A stretch of 64,000 bases of DNA from NCBI GenBank assembly GCA_008360975.2, contig CM039179.1, positions 57,016,666 to 57,080,665 of the forward strand, written 5' to 3'. A program made the position numbers and the translations under genes. The notes beneath the pieces were generated by a model, which was given only the letters and a program-made list of their open reading frames with translations, did not search any database and was not told the DNA's origin. Below, piece by piece: positions 1-9,573 of the stretch; within the stretch, counting starts at the first letter, position 1, and each line of letters opens with the position of its first letter. Source of the stretch: Lichenostomus cassidix (lineage: Eukaryota; Chordata; Aves; Passeriformes; Meliphagidae).

Positions 1-1365
1 TTTCCCTCCCAAGAGGTTACGTGTTTATACTACTGATCAGAGCAGTACAGTACGAATTTCCCAGTCTAAGTGTACATGGCTTTAGAAATTTTGTATAAAT
101 ACATTCATTACTATATAATACGGTAAACTCTACGCTATAAAATAATTTTTATCAGCTCTGCATGACATGGTCCACATGGTATCCAGATTTATAAAATGCA
201 TTTGTATACACCATTTCACAGCTGTGTTATTTTCAGGGACAGAAAGAAGAAATTAAGAAGTCTCAGTGTTGTTGGCTATCTATTTCCTTTCCCTGCATTT
301 AATTAATGGAGATAAAGTTATACACCCAAAGTTCTAACCACTGTTTCTGACCTGTTCACCCTTTATTAAGCTGTTCTAGAAGTCAGATAAGGAAGACAGG
401 TCCTGTCCATATACGTGAAAGGCCAAGATGTAGGGAACTCATTCAAGCAGATGATAGATTTTTGCATAGCTGGGTTGGAATCTAGATGTGAAGTAGTTGT
501 ATATCAGTATAATTTCAGACACCATACCATAAATATGCATTAAATGTGTCTTTGTGGTCCTGCAGATAAGAACATCAACATCTGATTATGCATATTTGTG
601 TGTGCAAATAACAAGTTTGCACACTCTTTTATAGTACTGAGACCTGCTGTGAAACATTAAAACATTCAGGAAACATGGTATCTAAAATCATCTCCTAAAT
701 ATTTTATTTTATTGTAACTTAAATTTCTTCAGAAGAATCACAGACTTGGCAGCAAGCACCATGCTGTGGGTGCATTACAGGATGCTTGCAGCATTTAGTT
801 TTATAATGCAAGCCCCACCTATGTAAATAAACACTGCAGAAGAAACAATATCATCTGTTTATCATTTGTTTTGGAAACAAAACAATACACAGGCAGATGG
901 TAGCTAGAAGGACATAGAAAGACATCAAATAAACAGCTTTTTTTTTACAATCATAGAAGAATTTTTAGATTTCAGAAATCCTTTCCAAATGCTAAGAATA
1001 GAGTGTTCACGTACAGGAGAAAACTGTGTTAAAAATATAATTAAATGCTTCTAGCAGTCTTCTAGAAAAGTGGAATGCAAAGGTGGTAATGGAACACAGC
1101 TCTAATAGGCTTCAACATCTGGGGTCTGTGTTGAAAAGCTCAGACACTTCACCTACCAGTCTGAAACAGTTTTGATGGCAACTTACTTTTGTAAAATAAA
1201 AGTTAAGGAAGGGAGAAAAACCTCAGCATTTAAAATGGAGGTTATTGGTCTCAAGGACCTGAGGCTGTTACAGCCTTCTGTGTGCCTTTGTCGTGTAATG
1301 GAGGAGCCATCTGACAGCCCTATTAATCATCAAATATCAGCTGTAAATAATATGTGGAGTTTTTT
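1..1365. other. unassigned AT-rich non-coding DNA
   Basis: I recognise no gene or repeat here. The sequence is AT-rich with many stop codons in all frames, and the only open frame (1172-1369) is 65 codons with no recognisable motif. It ends where the antisense CR1 3' end begins. Confidence 0.5.
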
Positions 1366-1675
1366 CTGAATAATCATAGAATATTTTGGGTTGGACGGGA
1401 CCTTAAAAGACCATCTATTCCAACCCCCTGCAATATGCAGGGACATCTTCAACCAGATTGTGTTACACAGAACTCCATCCAGACTGACCTTGAATATTTC
1501 CAGGGAGGGGGTGTCTATCACCTCTCTGGACAACCTATTTCAGTACTTCATCACCCTCAGTGGAAAAAATTTATTCCTTACATGCAGGCTTAATTCATCC
1601 TCTTCTAGTTTAAAACCATTACTCCTTGTGCTATAGAAACAGGCCCTGCTAAATAGTCTGTTCCCCATCTTTTCT

Positions 1676-2131
1676 TTAAGCTCCCTGGAAGTACTGAAAG
1701 GCCTCAATAAGGTCTCCCCAGTGCCTTCTCTTGTCCAGGTTAAACAAATGCAATTGCCTCAGCCTCTCTTCATAGGAGAGGTTCTCCAGTCTTCTGATCA
1801 TCTTGGTGGTCCTCCTCTGGACTTGCTCCAATAGGTCAATTTCCTTCCTGTTCTGAGGGTCCCAGAGCTGGATGCAGTGTTCCAGGTGGAGTCTCACCAG
1901 AGCAGAGCAGAAGGGCAGACTCCCCTCCCTTGCCCTGCTGTCCATGCTGCTTTTGCTGCAGTCCAGGACACGTTTGGCTTTCTGGGCTGTGAGTGCACAT
2001 TGCTGGGTCATGTCCAGCCTCTCAACCAGCAGCACCCCCAAGTCCATCTCAGCAGGGCTGCTCTCCATCTGTTCATCCCCAGCCTGTGTTGATACCAGGG
2101 ATTGCTCCAACCCCGGTGCAGCAACTTCCAT
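1676..2131 (-). pseudogene. CR1 ORF2 C-terminal reverse-transcriptase remnant
   Basis: A frame of 151 codons is still open on the minus strand inside the antisense CR1. It covers the region after the RT catalytic box, including the conserved stretch containing DLGVLLVERLDM and the QRRTTKMIRRLE segment near the C terminus. An intact CR1 ORF2 has an N-terminal endonuclease and a full RT, so only a small C-terminal portion survives in this frame. No promoter or start context is attached. The openness is a relic of a fairly recent insertion, not evidence of a working protein. Confidence 0.85.
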
Positions 2132-2286
2132 TTGGTCTTGTCAAATCTCATGAGTTTCACATGGGCCCACTTCAGGAGCTTGTCCAGGCCCCTCTGGATG
2201 GCATCCTGCCCTTCAGGTATGTCATCTGCATACCACAGGTTGGTGTCATCAGGAAACTTGCTGGGAGTGCGCTTGATCCCACTCTG

Positions 2287-2292
2287 AATGTC
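2287..2292 (+). repeat. left target-site duplication of the nested LTR
   Basis: AATGTC immediately precedes the LTR. The matching right copy is AATATT at 2561-2566, differing by two transitions. The duplicated bases fit the interrupted CR1 text, which continues TTGATGAAG after the right copy. Six base pairs is the duplication size usual for ERVK/ERV2-class and alpharetroviral integrases. Confidence 0.65.
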
Positions 2293-2560
2293 TGTGGCGA
2301 GCACAGACCTTTCCCGTGAGAATTCTTTCTCTCTTCTTCCTGGGTTTTATAAACAAAGATAAAACTTGGATGTTATTAAAGCGATCTTTGGAAACAAGGG
2401 CAGTTCAAGCCTCGCCAATCAGCCTGGGGGGAGGTTTTGAACTGGCCCAATCCAAGTGATCTTTGAAAGTCTATATAAGTTGGAATTAATTAATAAAAGG
2501 AGACATTTTTCCACACTGAGGACTGGACTTCTTCTCTCTGCTAGCGGTTCAACAGCGACA
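2293..2560 (+). mobile_element. short solo LTR (ERVK/ERV2-like) nested in CR1
   Basis: This 268-bp block begins TGTGGCGA and ends AGCGACA, giving the TG...CA ends of a retroviral LTR. It interrupts an otherwise continuous antisense CR1. On the plus strand there is a TATA-like box (tatataag, about 2473-2480) and an AATAAA signal at 2492-2497 only about 20 bp downstream, implying a very short R region. No primer-binding site, internal region or second LTR follows, so this is a solo LTR left by LTR-LTR recombination. The class is inferred from the 6-bp duplication. I do not know the family name. Confidence 0.75.
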
Positions 2561-2870
2561 AATATTCTTGATGAAGAAATCAAACAGTCCTGGTCCCAGA
2601 ACAAGCCCCAAGGAACATAACTCATCACTGATGTCTATTGAGACATTGAGCCATTAACCACTGCCTTTTGGATGCAACCCTTCAACAAGTTCTTCATCCA
2701 CCAAACTGTCTATCCATAAAATTCTGTGCTCTTCAGTTTAGATGTTGGAGAAAATCCTGTCAAAAGCCTTACAGACAGGTCACATGTGTAACTCTTCACT
2801 TGTGCACTGATGTATTCACTTCACTGTAGAATGCCACGAGGTTGGTCAGGCATGTTTGCCCATGCTGCTT
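2561..2870 (-). mobile_element. CR1 LINE, 5' part of the split antisense copy
   Basis: This segment continues the CR1 copy interrupted at 2292. On the minus strand it encodes the RT region just upstream of the FADD box. Recognisable CR1 text includes gttggtcaggcatg near 2851-2864 and the Lys-Ala-Phe-Asp region (reverse complement of gtcaaaagcctta near 2760). The frame carries several stops and indels. The copy stops near 2870, which is its 5' truncation point. The sequence beyond it is AT-rich and unrelated. Confidence 0.88.
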
Positions 2871-3271
2871 TTCAATAAATTACTATAAAATATAATTAGT
2901 ATAATTTCTAAATAACTTTCTTTTCCTAAACAAGATCTGGAACCCCATATACAAGAATAAGTACAAAAACTGCATATTGAAATAGACATTTTTCTGCCAT
3001 AAGAATATGCAAGAAAATGAGGGAAAATATGTATTAATTTCTCTGCTTTATAGATGGGTATTTGGAAAAAAAATCATAGTGATGATTGAGAAAAAAATAC
3101 TTCTATATAACCTGTTTTTTATAAATGGGAACTGGTTTCTTAACAATTTCTGTTCCAGTATAAGTAGCTTGTCCCTTCTATCTATATTTTCTAAGATATC
3201 CATCCGGCTTGATCTAATCTGCAGTCAGTGTTGATGATTGTCCCAGGCTGCAACATAGATGTATTTAAGTA
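2871..3271. other. unassigned AT-rich spacer
   Basis: About 400 bp lie between the truncated 5' end of CR1 and the next LTR-like block. I see only AT-rich sequence, with a 75-codon frame at 3007-3234 that has no recognisable domain. Confidence 0.5.
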
Positions 3272-3699
3272 TTCTATTACCACCAGCTGTGGGCTGTTAG
3301 CTGCTATCACCTGCTAATGACCCACCCCTGATAACAGACAATGGGCCATCAGGGACCCACCACATGACTTATGGATTTATCCCATTGTGGGATGCTCTGC
3401 CCAGGAGGGAGGAGCCAGGTGTTCCCACCTGGATATAACCTGGCCTTGGAACTGCCCAACTCAGCCCTGTCTGCTGGGTTGCTAGAGGACAAGAGCTACC
3501 AGTGGACCTTCAGCTGGAGACCAGACCTTCACGGGATCACTGCTTGAACTGAACTACTTCAGCTGGACTGCTACCACCACCCTAACAGGGTGTCAGGTTG
3601 TATCTGATTTTGTCAGTGCTTTTTCTTGTATTATTTCACTTATTTTTAATTTCAATCTTGACTTGTGATCTCCCACTGGTTTGTTTTCAAACTAGTACA
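3272..3699 (+). mobile_element. degenerate avian LTR-like element
   Basis: This block of higher GC content resembles a common avian ERV LTR by recollection of its text: an upstream part around cctgataacagacaatgggcc, then gggatgctctgcccaggagg, then a TATA-like gatataac at 3432-3439. A pyrimidine-rich stretch and a closing CTAGTACA follow. The start near 3272 and end near 3699 are estimates. I could not find a convincing target duplication, and the expected AATAAA is not intact. Class (ERVL or ERV1) is uncertain. It has no coding potential. Confidence 0.55.
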
Positions 3700-5071
3700 A
3701 TGATCACAGTCACCAATTGACTACAATGTTAAATTATGCTTTAAATTAGCAATATATATGTAGCCTCAAATTCTATAATGATGGAAGGTCCATCACCAGC
3801 ACAAGTAGTTGCTCAGTTCATGTCTCTGCTAGCGCAGCTCAACCCTGCTCCACATGTTGTCTCCTCACAGGCTGAGAGTTACCAGCCAGAATCTGAAACA
3901 CAGTCCAGCTGAATGGAGGCTTCTCTACCTCTGCCAACAGGAGCATTGGGAATCTCACTGGAAAAGGTCTGTGAGACTGGATGTACACATCTGCAGAAAG
4001 CTGCTTCTAAGTAGGCTCTAACAGAAACATGCTTATCTGTGGCATTGTAGTATTCTAAAGAAAACATCCAAAACTGATGTATTTTATACAAAAATATTTA
4101 GGGTTTTTTTTTCCCACAATCCAGAAAGGCAGTAAATTAATCCATAAGACTAAGCTGATATGAGTTTCCCCCTGGATCTCAACTCTCTCTCAATTTTCTC
4201 CATTTTAAACTTAGCAGTGAAACATAATTACAACAGACGTGCACATTTTCTGATTCAGAACTTACATGGCATGCTATTTTTCTTACTGACTTGCCCTGAA
4301 TTGCATGGGAAGACATTTTAGCACTACAGCAGTCAGTCTGTGCTCCCAGTTCATCAAAATCCCTACCAGTGCAATGAGCACATGGACAGTGTTTTTCTCT
4401 ATTGACATCAAAGGAAATTGCATTAAGACCATATTATGTACAGTTTAATGAACTTTGTGTAGTTCTGGGAAGGCAGGAGTGACATGTCTTTGAACATAAT
4501 TTATAGTTCATAAACATATTCATGTTTGGAGGCTCAGCCAGAGTAATTTGTAGCTCACCAGCTCTAACATTGCTGCCAAGAAAATGATCAAAACAATAAA
4601 ACTGGCATTGTTACAGAGATTTGGATTATATAGGATTAATGATGTAGAGGGAAATTTACTGCATTGTAGGGAGGTCATTGAAGAAGCATTGAAGGCCTAT
4701 ATATTACCTATGTCCTGTTTAAGCTACTGCCATCTTGCCTGCCTCTCCCTTACTGACAGCAGAGGTTAAATTTGAAGTTTATCATGAAACCTAATGTTAG
4801 ATTACATAATTCCCACTGATTTCTGTAAGAAGTTTTAAAGCATTTTTACTAACATGTAGAACCAGAATCACCTTACTATTACATTATGGTTGACTACATA
4901 CTCTTTGCAATCTGGGATCAGAGTCCCCTTTTAGCCTTTCATAAGGGTGTTGTGTTCTACATTTTTGTTTAGTTTTTTTTTCTTATTCTCATCTTTCTAA
5001 ATAAAGCTCCAGTAAGAGAGTTCTGTGGTCTGCTCTATATGTGATTTTTAAAATAATTTCCCAGTAAGAGG
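3700..5071. other. unassigned non-coding DNA
   Basis: No repeat family or exon is recognised. Small open frames (3879-4091 minus, 4584-4769 plus) are 61-70 codons and show no domain or repetitive composition. Confidence 0.45.
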
Positions 5072-6090
5072 TATAGGGTTTGCAAGGCATGGTTTTGGTA
5101 ATAGGGGGAGCTACAGGGGTGGCTTCTGTGGGAAGGTGCCTGAAGCTTCCCCTGTGTCTGATAGAGCCCATACCAGCCAGTGCCAAGACAGACCCACTGC
5201 TGGCTGAGGCTGAGCCCATCAGAGACAGTGGAAGTGCCTCTGGGACAAAACATATTTAAGGGGGGAAAAGACTGCACAACAGCAGCTGAAAAGAGGAGTG
5301 AAAGTATGTGAGAGAGGCTGCTGAGCAGATACCAATGTTGGTTAAGGAAAGGTAGGAGATGCTGCAGGCATTGGAACAGATTCCCCTGCAGCCCCTGCTG
5401 TCTCCCTGAAGCCCTTGGAGGTCTATGGTGAAGCAGAGATATACCTGCAGCTCATGTAGTACCTCATACTGGAATAGGTGGATGTGCCTAATGGAGGCTC
5501 TAACTCTGTGGGAAGTCTGTGCTGAAGCAGGATCCTGGCAGGAGAGGAGCCCACACTGGAGCAGGGTTGCTGGCGGGATTTGCAACCCTGTGGATGACCC
5601 ACATGAAGAACTGGAGCCTGTGGGAAGGACTGATATTGCAAAAGTTTGTGGAGGACTGTCTCATGTGGGAAAGACTCCATGCTGGAACAGGGGAAGAATG
5701 TGAGGAGTCCTATCACTGAGGAAAAAGGAGCAGCAGAGACAACATGTGGCAAACTGACCACAACCCCCATTTTCTGTGCCCCTGCACCACCAGGGAAAAT
5801 GATTTAGAGAAAATTGGAAGTGAAGTTGAGCCTGGAAGAAAGGGAGGGTAGGAGGGATGTTTGGGTTTTTCAAAATTTGTTTTTATTTCTCATTATCTTA
5901 ATCTGATCTGATTCATAATAAATTAAACTGATTTCCCCAAGTTGAGTCTGGTTTGCCCGTGGCTTTAATTAGTGGGTGATCTCTCTCTGTTATCCTATGA
6001 GCCTCTTGGATTTTTTTCCTCACCTGTCAGGCTGAGGAGGGGACTGATGGAATGGCTCTTGTGGGCAGCTGACAGGGTCAGCTCACCATA
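5072..6090 (+). mobile_element. long avian ERV LTR (solo, about 1 kb)
   Basis: The block matches, by memory of its text, a roughly 1-kb LTR family abundant in birds. It opens with a U3 (ggtggcttctgtgggaagg) and has a TATA-like ATATTTAAG at 5252-5260. A central region of repeated units built on 'ctggagcagg' and 'gtgggaagg' motifs spans about 5420-5700. An AATAAA lies at 5917-5922, and a characteristic end (agggtcagctcacca) reaches 6090. About 660 bp separate the TATA and polyadenylation signals, unusually long for an LTR R region. No internal retroviral genes flank it. No matching target duplication is evident, so the exact ends are uncertain. The class is probably ERVL-like, from memory only. 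Open frames inside (e.g. 5425-5703, 5423-5770) are incidental. Confidence 0.72.
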
Positions 6091-9000
6091 TCATACCATT
6101 TCTTTATAAATTATACATAAGTGCCGGCACATTTTTACATTGGTTAAACTGTGCTGCCTTTTGGAAAGTTTATAAAGATGAGTATTTCAATGAGGCAGAG
6201 GTTTGCTAAATAAATAGAATCACAGAATGGTTACTATGTAATAAAAAAACCCCTCAAAAATCAAACACAAGAAACATTACTGGCTCCATATCTGAGAGTT
6301 AGGTCACACTAAACCAAATTACAGGCTCTACTGTTACTGATTTGCTTATCAAGTAGAAATGTGAATACTCCAGTGAGGGTATTTCCTAAAAGTCTTGCTT
6401 TCAGCAAGGAAAAGGCAAACTCCATGAGTGTGTCTGTGTATGTGGGTGGGAACTTTTAAAGTTGGTTTCATGCCTACACTACAAACCAGGGTGTGCCCAC
6501 AGGGAAGCACTGCTATCTAGGGCAGCACCTGGCTGATGTGAGCTGGATCATCATCAAGTGCAGTGCTCCAGGGGTGTAAACACTGATAGCTCACTGATGT
6601 GAGTGGCATCTTCCACACAGGGAATAATTTCCTGAAAAGTTGTAGAAACTAAAAGGGGAATGGAACAGAGAATAATAACAAATACAATTTTTAAAAGTTT
6701 GCCTTTTGGTGTTATATAATATGTGTATTTCCTGTAAGAGAAATTGCTAAGGAAAGATTGCTGGTTTTAAGGATTCATTTGAAAGCTCTCCAGGTGAGAT
6801 GTTTCGTTAAAGAATGTCTTAATGGCAGCCTCTGGGAGTAGTTGCCGTGCCTTTTTTACTCTCTAAACACCCAACATTCAGTATTAATAGTGTTCTGGTA
6901 GTACATTTGCTAAACATACCCCTAGAATTTACTTTTATGTATAGGCACAAATGTGGGAAAAATACTTACAATACTTCTCTCTGGGGAGCAGAATTATTGA
7001 AAAAAGAAATCCTATTATAAAAAGAGAAGCCTATGATATTGCTGTAAGTCATAAGTAGATGTAAGGAAAACAGAACATTCTGCTGTTATACTATATATAT
7101 TATTCACTCTTCCTCATTTCCCAGTCCTCCCTTATGAAGAAAATAGGAGAAAACAGTGAAAGAAGGAGATATTGTCACTGGAAACATTGTTGTTGTCATT
7201 GTCAATTGCCAACACAAGAGAAAGAGCTAATCACAAATCGCCAGCCAGAAATTGACTAGTTTTAAACATCTTGAAATATGAATGTCAAAGCCACACCATC
7301 TGTAATGATGCTGGATAGCTGCATCTATCCAGTACCCCAGTCTCTAAATTAGGTGTTAAGAACATAGCAGTTATTGCACTGGGGGCTTTTTCCTTTATCA
7401 TTACCATATTTCATGCTTAAAATTTTAAATTTTTGTCAAGAAAACACTTCAAAAAGAGATTACTATTTTCTGCCAAGCTGATATTTATATTACACAGTCA
7501 AGATGACTGTCTTTTTAATAGAGATTTTACAGATGATTGCAGGCTATCAGGTGCTGGTGGATCATCTTCCTGTAAAGTTCCTTGAATATGCCTATCTTGG
7601 GAACTCAATTTAAAATTGTATCTTTTCTGTCTTTCACAAGTATAGCTCTGCAAAGCAAATAAGCAGGCCTATTGTTGTTGAAGCAGATTTTATCTTGATA
7701 GTCTGGTTCTAAATGTTGCAAACCCTGTTTTTCCCCACTTGCTGTTTGTTGTTGTTGCCATCCTGCAAAACTGTGATTTAATAAGATAATTTCTTGATAT
7801 TCACTCCAAAGTAGGTACTTATATATGCTCTACATTCTTTGAATACTTCTTGATCATTGATATAGTTATGGAGTAGAAAAGGAGAACACTTTAGCTTTTA
7901 ATGAAGCTACCTGAGGAACCAAAGCAAGAGATCACAGCTTTGCCAATGAACAGCTCCTCTACACCCAGCAGATCTTGTAACTGCTGGAAAATATTTCCAT
8001 ACACTCAGAGATGCTATCATTGTGAAGAAATGTCAAACACCACCTATATATTATATTAATACAAATGCTGAAAGGGAGGAACTGGAAAACTGGTATATGA
8101 TTATGCTTCCTCTTCTTATTACTAAGTACTTTTTCTCTCTACCAGGTTAAATTTCAGAGGGAAGAAAGTGTTTCTTTTCTGGACCTGCTGCAAAAAGAAA
8201 TTAATTGTTTTTAACTCTCAAGGATTTTTCTTAACATCTGTTGAATTTTTCAATATCTGTCCATAGGAAAAATAATAATAAAGCAAATAAAAAAAAAATC
8301 CAGGAAGCATAGCCCAGGTAGTTTAAAAAGAAAAAAATTAGCATTTGAACAGACAGGTATTTTGGGATCAAGGATTCTCCTTTTGTAGGGTACTTAAAAA
8401 ATACTCTGTCTGTTATAACATCTTTGCTTTATGAAAATCAAATACTAGACTACTAGAAGTAAAAGTGATTTTACTTTATTTAGCTAATACAGATGAGAAA
8501 GTGTGAAGAAAACAATACATAACACAATAAATTGCTCTTCCCTTTCACTGGGTATAAGAAGGAGCTGTAGCAAAGCGATTTGCATTACTTAGGCTTTCTT
8601 TTACTACAGTTTCCAGACATACTGTTCATTGGTTTTGGTCTTACCTCAAAATCACAGTCTGACCCTCAGCGAGCTGCTGACTGAAGTTAATGAATTCAAA
8701 TGGTGCTGCAGGCATTCAGGATCAGGCCTTTTGGATGTAGCTGAAACTGATTTTAGTAGTTCATGCACAAACTCAACGAACAATTCCTCATCTCAGCTTC
8801 TGCCTCTGGGCTCTAACAGTTTCTGATGCAGAAGGCTCCCTTGGAAAAAGGGCCTAGAGTTTTACACTGACTGTGATAACTACAGTGGAGATTTTGCTAC
8901 TAAGTCAAGCTGAAACTTTCAGAACATAGTGCTGAACCCTAATAAAACATTTTTCATCTCCATTTAACCACATTGTTGCCAAACCAGGCTGAGGAACTCC

Positions 9001-9533
9001 ATGCCAGGACAAATACTGTTCATCCATCCATTTGCATTGGGTAGCAATGGCATTCATTCTCACCCAAAGTTACTTTCTCCTTTGTATGCACACCAAATTC
9101 TTTTGTTTAGTTACATGGCTGCTTTGTGCTGGCTGACTTTGCAAAACTCTCACTTTTGCTTACATAAAACTCTCGTGATTTCATCAAAGAATTCGTGGTA
9201 TTGAGAGTCCTAGCCCCCAGTGAAGATGAGCTGCTATCTCTACTGCAACTTTCAGAAGAGTTCTTCCCAGGGCCTTTCTATTTTAAACTTAATTAGATGC
9301 TTCAGCTTAGTTTTAAAAAAAGAAGCAAGAAAACTGAGTATTGGGAGACTGGCAGGTGTAGTGCGGCTCAGTGTCAGGAGGCAACAAAGATTTCTGTGTT
9401 AAAGCTGGCATTTCAGTCCCTAATGACAGTACTGCAGAGGATGAGTCAAGCAGCATTTTACCTCGTAATCGCTCTGACTTCGTCTTTTTAAATAGTGGCA
9501 ATAGATAGTAGAATAATAAAACCCAATGGTAAA
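6091..9533. other. unassigned AT-rich DNA
   Basis: There is no convincing exon, RNA gene or full repeat. An 18-bp piece at about 6217-6234 (agaatcacagaatggtt) could be the tail of an antisense CR1, but no CR1 body follows, so it is not listed separately. Frames of 60-67 codons at 8629, 9001 and 9220 are isolated and featureless. Confidence 0.45.
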
Positions 9534-9573
9534 GAATAAAATATAATAAAAAATAAAATAAAATAAAAAAATA
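9534..9573. repeat. A-rich AAAAT-type simple repeat
   Basis: A run of AATAA/AAAAT units of irregular length. It produces the Phe/Tyr/Leu-rich part of two minus-strand frames (9313-9651 and 9420-9689), which should not be taken as membrane proteins. Confidence 0.85.

Larger units (their letters stand above)
1366..2292 (-). mobile_element. CR1 LINE, 3' half of a split antisense copy
   Basis: This is a 5'-truncated CR1 non-LTR retrotransposon read on the minus strand. The 3' terminus is at the left edge, where the complement of the short CR1 terminal repeat (tcatagaat) is followed by the typical 3'-UTR text around ggttggacgggacc. The body encodes the C-terminal part of the ORF2 reverse transcriptase. 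The catalytic FADD box appears as FPDD at about 2245-2256, so the active site is mutated. Frameshifts separate the frames at 1676-2131 and 2008-2304. The copy does not end at 2292: it resumes at 2561 after an inserted LTR. It closely resembles the sense CR1 at 41.5 kb and probably belongs to the same subfamily. It is a dead copy. Confidence 0.93.

Noticed and set aside
1872..2319. Plus-strand frames of 61-108 codons
   Set aside because: Antisense shadows of CR1 ORF2, which runs on the minus strand here.
5423..5770. 115-codon minus frame and 92-codon plus frame
   Set aside because: Within the 1-kb LTR. Openness reflects its repeated GC-richer units.
6217..6234. Possible antisense CR1 tail (agaatcacagaatggtt)
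   Set aside because: Too short, and no CR1 3'-UTR follows. Chance match cannot be excluded.
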